Source of the DNA: Nitrospiraceae bacterium
Lineage (GTDB): Bacteria; Nitrospirota; Nitrospiria; Nitrospirales; Nitrospiraceae
DNA length: 10,350 nucleotides
Assembly: GCA_005800255.1 (NCBI GenBank)
Contig: SYGW01000031.1
Span: 1 to 10,350 of the forward strand
Direction: 5' to 3'
Of this stretch, positions 6,742 to 10,350 are shown piece after piece. Positions within the stretch are counted from its first letter, which is position 1. Every line of letters starts with the position of its first letter. The translations under genes and the position numbers were made by a program. A model generated the notes under the pieces. The model saw nothing but the letters and a program-made list of their open reading frames with translations, ran no database searches and was not told where the DNA came from.

Positions 6742-7221
6742 TCAACTCCTCACCAGTAAAACCGCGGCAAACAAAACGGCCAGCGCAAGAACGAGAGAAA
6801 AACGCGCAACCCAGGAAAACCAGAGAACCAGGATTTGCTCAAACGTGGTTCGACGTTCAGCTGGGGACTGCGCGATCTTTCTGATGAGCGGTCCGAGAAC
6901 AAGATCGTGGGTCAGGGTCAAAAACAAGAGCAACGCCACGAGCCCCAGCTTGACCGTCAATACCATCGGCCAATGCAAGGGATCGCCGATGACAATCCCC
7001 CGCTGATGCAACAAGAGGATCCCTGTGAGCAAGAGGACCGCAATCGCGCCCCAGACCACGATACGGAACCGGCGGGCGACGGTTGGGAATAGCAGCGGTC
7101 TCTGCGCGATAAAGGGTTCGCGCTTGAGCACAGGCACGAGCACGAGCGACAAAAAAATTGCCCCGCCGATCCAACAGAATGCCGCGAGAAGATGCAACCA
7201 TACAAGAAGAGCGGTCCCCAT
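6742..7221 (-). CDS. CopD-like four-helix integral membrane protein
   Basis: A 159-residue inner-membrane protein with four predicted helices at about 5-30, 53-72, 86-106 and 132-157. The first helix reads VWLHLLAAFCWIGGAIFLSL and the third LTVKLGLVALLLFLTLTHD, both close to the pattern of the CopD/copper-resistance membrane domain (HLLAA.FWIGG... and KL.L...L...HD.VLGP). Histidines H10, H83 and H105 lie at or near membrane ends, as would suit metal or heme binding. CopD domains are linked to copper uptake or tolerance, but many short bacterial members have no proven role. The ATG at 7221 lies 12 bp after the stop of the cysteine-cluster protein, so the two are probably co-transcribed. The ribosome binding site is weak. 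A 167-bp gap with the candidate promoter at 6632-6660 follows. Family call is fairly secure; copper as the substrate is inferred. Confidence 0.75.
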   Translation of the reverse strand: MGTALLVWLHLLAAFCWIGGAIFLSLVLVPVLKREPFIAQRPLLFPTVARRFRIVVWGAIAVLLLTGILLLHQRGIVIGDPLHWPMVLTVKLGLVALLLFLTLTHDLVLGPLIRKIAQSPAERRTTFEQILVLWFSWVARFSLVLALAVLFAAVLLVRS

Positions 7222-7233
7222 TGCTTCGCCAGG

Positions 7234-7686
7234 CTACGGAGTAGAGCGCCCGGAGTCCAAGCGTGGAGCCTGGGTCGGTGCAGAGTGAGGTGGCAGATTC
7301 AAATGGGGGCACCAGTCAATCTCCGCCAAGACGGCCGCGACCTCAAAGCGCTGCGCTAGAGGGACCGGTGCTCCACCCGGCCCCATCTCCAAGCAAGGCG
7401 TGCAGAGAAACTGACAGAACGCAGGGCATCGATGCGCATCCCACCCGACAAGGGCATTGAACCACCTCGTTCGTTCTCGACAATAGCGAGCAGGATCTGC
7501 CGCCACCAAACTTTCTCGGTAACACTCAAGTCGTTGCCAGAGCCTCGTGAGGCTGGACACTAGACGACCATTCATGCTCGCCCAGGCACCGGAAACCTGG
7601 ATGGCTTCGCCGACTAGCTGCAGCGCGTCATCCAACCTCTCCGGCAGCAAGGGGAATTGAGCAATATTCACTGGCTTTTCATCCAT
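7234..7686 (-). CDS. Hypothetical protein with a CX3CX3CX2C cysteine cluster
   Basis: I do not recognise this protein. Counting from the chosen ATG it has 150 residues with seven cysteines: C55, C69, then C87-PAF-C91-QFL-C95-TP-C98 and C126 in DWCPHLN. The CX3CX3CX2C cluster followed by MGPGG looks like a site for a metal ion or Fe-S cluster, or for disulfides. The N-terminal half is helical (ERLDDALQLVGEAIQVSG... SLTRLWQRLECYRE) and the tail is Pro/Ser-rich. No signal peptide or membrane helix is visible. The frame stays open to ATG 7782, which would add 32 residues. I prefer 7686 because the added stretch contains a perfect 14-bp-arm hairpin with a T-rich tail that looks like a terminator; neither start has a good ribosome binding site (GGAGAG is 13 bases from 7782). 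It ends 12 bp before the CopD-like gene, suggesting a joint role. Confidence 0.65.
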   Translation of the reverse strand: MDEKPVNIAQFPLLPERLDDALQLVGEAIQVSGAWASMNGRLVSSLTRLWQRLECYRESLVAADPARYCRERTRWFNALVGWDAHRCPAFCQFLCTPCLEMGPGGAPVPLAQRFEVAAVLAEIDWCPHLNLPPHSAPTQAPRLDSGRSTP

Positions 7687-7697
7687 CTGTTCTACGG

Positions 7698-7735
7698 TAA
7701 AGAAAGGAGCGCGTTGAGCTAAGCTCAACGCGCTC
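7698..7735 (-). terminator. Strong hairpin with T-rich tail after the outer-membrane protein gene
   Basis: Positions 7707-7720 and 7722-7735 are a perfect 14-bp inverted repeat around a single centre base. The RNA would form a GC-rich stem (GAGCGCGTTGAG / CTCAACGCGCTC) with a short loop. On the minus strand it is followed by CTTTCTTTAC, a broken T tract. It lies about 70 bases after the stop of the beta-barrel gene at 7807, where a Rho-independent terminator is expected. The interrupted T tract makes it imperfect. A dyad operator is the alternative. Confidence 0.6.
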
Positions 7736-7806
7736 GAATTAGTTTCCGCAATCTGATGCGGTATGTACACCTTCAGATTCATCGCGGGCCAACCACTCTC
7801 CGTTGA

Positions 7807-8484
7807 TCAGAATGACACTCCGACATAGGGACCGACGGTGAAATAGTTATTCGTCGTGTTGGTCATCCCAGCCGCCAAATGGAAACGGGCATCCATCCCA
7901 ACCTTGAAGGCCTTCCAGACCTGATACTCCGCCCCGGCGCCGAACTGGAGACCAATATCGAGATACTGCGTAGCATTCGACGGAGGACTAATCACATGAA
8001 TGTCCAATCCGACAGGAATGATCCAGGGACGGAAGGCCTCCCCCTCTCTGAATTTTATTTTTGGCGAAACATCAATCGTCACCATCGTGAGCTGCGTCTT
8101 GCCATTATTAGCCCCTGCCAATAGTGCACTTGTATTATTCCGGACGGTGTTCGACGCAAGTCGACTAAATTGCACGCCCAGCTCGCCAGCCGCCCACGTC
8201 TTATCCATTGCCCCCCAGGCATCTTTAGATAAGAGAAAATCAATGCCAGCCCCCGCATACCACCCGACATTGTTATCATTGCGACCGTTTGCACCATTTA
8301 CATCCGTAAATACTTCGTTCGCACGATTGCTACTCAAATGCGTGAACCCGCCTCGATAGAACACCATATTGCCGGCTTCTTCAGCCGAAGCCGGCAATAC
8401 AGCACAGACAGCGAGCCCCCCGGCGATCGCAATCGCGGCAACCCACACTCCAATGTTCCTGCTTCTCTTCCAAGCCTGCATCAT
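7807..8484 (-). CDS. Outer-membrane beta-barrel protein
   Basis: A 225-residue exported protein. Residues 1-34 form a Sec signal peptide (KRSR, then a hydrophobic core, cleavage after PASA). The mature part alternates polar and hydrophobic residues with many Gly, Asn and aromatic positions (for example GWYAGAGIDFLL, YLDIGLQFGAGAEYQVW, FTVGPYVGVSF) and ends in phenylalanine, the usual C-terminal signal for BAM insertion. About 190 mature residues suit an 8-stranded barrel of the OmpA/OmpW size class; I cannot name the family more closely. ATG 8484 and ATG 8481 are adjacent; the purine run AGGGAGGGGA (8487-8496) fits either, with better spacing for 8481. It is separated from the SUMF1-domain gene by 118 bp containing a hairpin, and is followed by a likely terminator. 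Codons are somewhat richer in A/T than in neighbouring genes. Its ligand or transport role is unknown. Confidence 0.82.
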   Translation of the reverse strand: MMQAWKRSRNIGVWVAAIAIAGGLAVCAVLPASAEEAGNMVFYRGGFTHLSSNRANEVFTDVNGANGRNDNNVGWYAGAGIDFLLSKDAWGAMDKTWAAGELGVQFSRLASNTVRNNTSALLAGANNGKTQLTMVTIDVSPKIKFREGEAFRPWIIPVGLDIHVISPPSNATQYLDIGLQFGAGAEYQVWKAFKVGMDARFHLAAGMTNTTNNYFTVGPYVGVSF

Positions 8485-8537
8485 GCTCCCCTCCCTGGGT
8501 GATTATCGGAATACATTCCTTGTCCCCCGACCATTCC

Positions 8538-8570
8538 GCTGATCTGCGCTCGGCTGCCCGAGCGATCAGC
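8538..8570. other. Intergenic hairpin between the SUMF1-domain gene and the outer-membrane gene
   Basis: GCTGATC (8538-8544) pairs with GATCAGC (8564-8570), and GCTCGG (8548-8553) pairs with CCGAGC (8558-8563). The loop is CTGC and there is a three-base bulge on one side: 13 paired bases in total. No T tract follows on either strand, so it is not a standard intrinsic terminator. It may protect transcript ends or separate expression of the two genes. A smaller dyad, GGAAT-AC-ATTCC, lies at 8508-8519, 12 bases beyond the outer-membrane gene's ribosome binding site. Confidence 0.5.
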
Positions 8571-8602
8571 CTCGTGAATAACCGCATCACCGGTGCCTCC
8601 CG

Positions 8603-9565
<963 letters not shown>

Positions 9566-9571
9566 AACCGG

Positions 9572-9579
9572 CCTCCTCT
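9572..9579 (-). promoter_or_regulatory. Strong Shine-Dalgarno of the second SUMF1-domain gene
   Basis: AGAGGAGG on the minus strand lies 6 bases before the ATG at 9565, inside the 22-bp gap between the paired genes. It is the strongest ribosome binding site in the window and settles the start. It also implies that the second paralogue can be translated efficiently without coupling to the first. Confidence 0.8.
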
Positions 9580-9587
9580 GTTACTGG

Positions 9588-10350
9588 CTAACGGCGCAAG
9601 GCCAACGGCAAGGAGGAATCGGACTCCCCCTTCTCGCCTTTCGCCTCAAGCCCCTTGCCCATGGCTGATTTTGCACAACGCAACCCCGTCAAATAACTTC
9701 TGCGATCCGGCGTACCGCCATTGCGCCCGGCTGAACGCGCGACCTCCGGATCTTCGTTCCAGGACCCTCCGCGGAAGACTTTGAGTTCGCCGGAAGCAGG
9801 CCCAGTCGGATTGTCCAATAAGTCGCGGCGATAGTATTCAGGGTCGAACCAATCAGACACCCACTCACTCACATTGCCCGCCATTTGATAGACGCCGTAA
9901 GGACTGACCCCCTTGTCGTATCGATTCACATTGGCCAGCGGCGGATACTTGAATCCACGCTTCGAACCGGAATGGGCAATATTGCTCTTCATCCATCCGG
10001 CCGGTTCGTTGCCCCAGGGAAACATTCTGCCATCTGCACCGCGCGCGGCCTTCTCCCACTCCGCCTCGGTCGGAAGCCGTTTCCCCACCCAGTGGCAATA
10101 GGCATCAGCTTCGTCCCAGCTCACCCCAATGACCGGATGCGACGCAATCTTTTCGAGAAAGGGATCCTGCATCCAAAACTCCGGCCAGGCCGCGCCTGTC
10201 CCCAACACGAATTGAAGATAATGAACATTCGTCACTTCGTAGCGGTCGATCTCAAAGGCATCCAACAACACGAGCCGTTGCGGCAACTCTTGCGGACCGG
10301 CGGCGCGATCGATCTTGGGGTTACTGCCCATCAAAAACCGCCCCCCTGGC
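9588..10350 (-). CDS. SUMF1/FGE-sulfatase-domain protein, paralogue of the next gene (N-terminus outside the window)
   Basis: The visible 253 residues cover most of the domain. The edge reads PGGRFLMGSNPK, matching PAGEFIMGSDKK in the downstream paralogue, so the true start lies beyond 10350. Shared landmarks include FEIDRYEVTN, VSWDEADAYCHW, GKRLPTEAEWEKAARG (identical in both proteins), FPWG, SPYGVYQMAGNVSEW, FRGGSW and GLRCA. As in the partner, the stretch after RGGSW (NEDPEVARSAGRNG) lacks the cysteines needed for formylglycine formation. The C-terminal tail is charged (GKGLEAKGEKGESDSS). The stop at 9588 is 22 bp before the start of the paralogue, so they are almost certainly one transcript and arose by tandem duplication. 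They have since diverged clearly: the region between PWG and SPYG differs in length and sequence. Whether this copy also has an N-terminal membrane segment cannot be seen. Confidence 0.88.
   Translation of the reverse strand, partial: PGGRFLMGSNPKIDRAAGPQELPQRLVLLDAFEIDRYEVTNVHYLQFVLGTGAAWPEFWMQDPFLEKIASHPVIGVSWDEADAYCHWVGKRLPTEAEWEKAARGADGRMFPWGNEPAGWMKSNIAHSGSKRGFKYPPLANVNRYDKGVSPYGVYQMAGNVSEWVSDWFDPEYYRRDLLDNPTGPASGELKVFRGGSWNEDPEVARSAGRNGGTPDRRSYLTGLRCAKSAMGKGLEAKGEKGESDSSLPLALRR

Noticed and set aside
8401..8409. LAVC in the outer-membrane protein signal as a lipoprotein lipobox
   Set aside because: Val just before the Cys is not accepted in a lipobox, and a good PASA signal peptidase I site follows eight residues later.

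Overview
The window reads as chromosomal DNA from a GC-rich, Gram-negative bacterium with a respiratory lifestyle. Periplasmic c-type cytochrome, a Tat-exported molybdoenzyme, an outer-membrane beta-barrel and tandem SUMF1/FGE-sulfatase-domain proteins all fit. My best guess is Nitrospira (Nitrospirota), based on this gene mix and on an intergenic palindromic repeat whose ends resemble repeats I remember from Nitrospira genomes. I could not test this by a search. Every gene I can support lies on the minus strand, so transcription runs from high to low coordinates.

In transcription order: (a) 10350-7700 starts with two adjacent paralogous SUMF1/FGE-sulfatase-domain genes. The first is cut by the window edge; the second carries a strong ribosome binding site. 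An exported beta-barrel outer-membrane protein follows, and a strong hairpin with a T-rich tail lies after it. (b) 7686-6742 holds a small protein with a CX3CX3CX2C cysteine cluster, 12 bp ahead of a four-helix CopD-like membrane protein. (c) 6660-972 is a tight cluster: a candidate promoter, an unrecognised 54-residue ORF, a tandem-domain universal stress protein, a P2A (calcium-type) cation ATPase, a Tat-exported sulfite-oxidase-family molybdoenzyme, and a diheme cytochrome c. The last three genes are joined by 4-bp ATGA overlaps, which suggests translational coupling. (d) 971-561 is a gene-free spacer with a 134-bp near-palindromic element, a GC-rich block and a small UUCG hairpin. (e) 560-1 is the N-terminal part of glucose-6-phosphate dehydrogenase (zwf), which runs off the window.

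The most coherent functional unit is the molybdoenzyme plus diheme cytochrome c. By analogy with SorAB-type sulfite dehydrogenases, the molybdenum subunit would oxidise sulfite (or another small substrate) in the periplasm and pass electrons to the cytochrome. Its co-transcription with a calcium-type ATPase and a universal stress protein is unusual and suggests a stress-linked cassette. The two SUMF1-domain proteins keep the family fold signature but lack the catalytic cysteines of true formylglycine-generating enzymes. No tRNA, rRNA, CRISPR array, transposase or phage gene was found.
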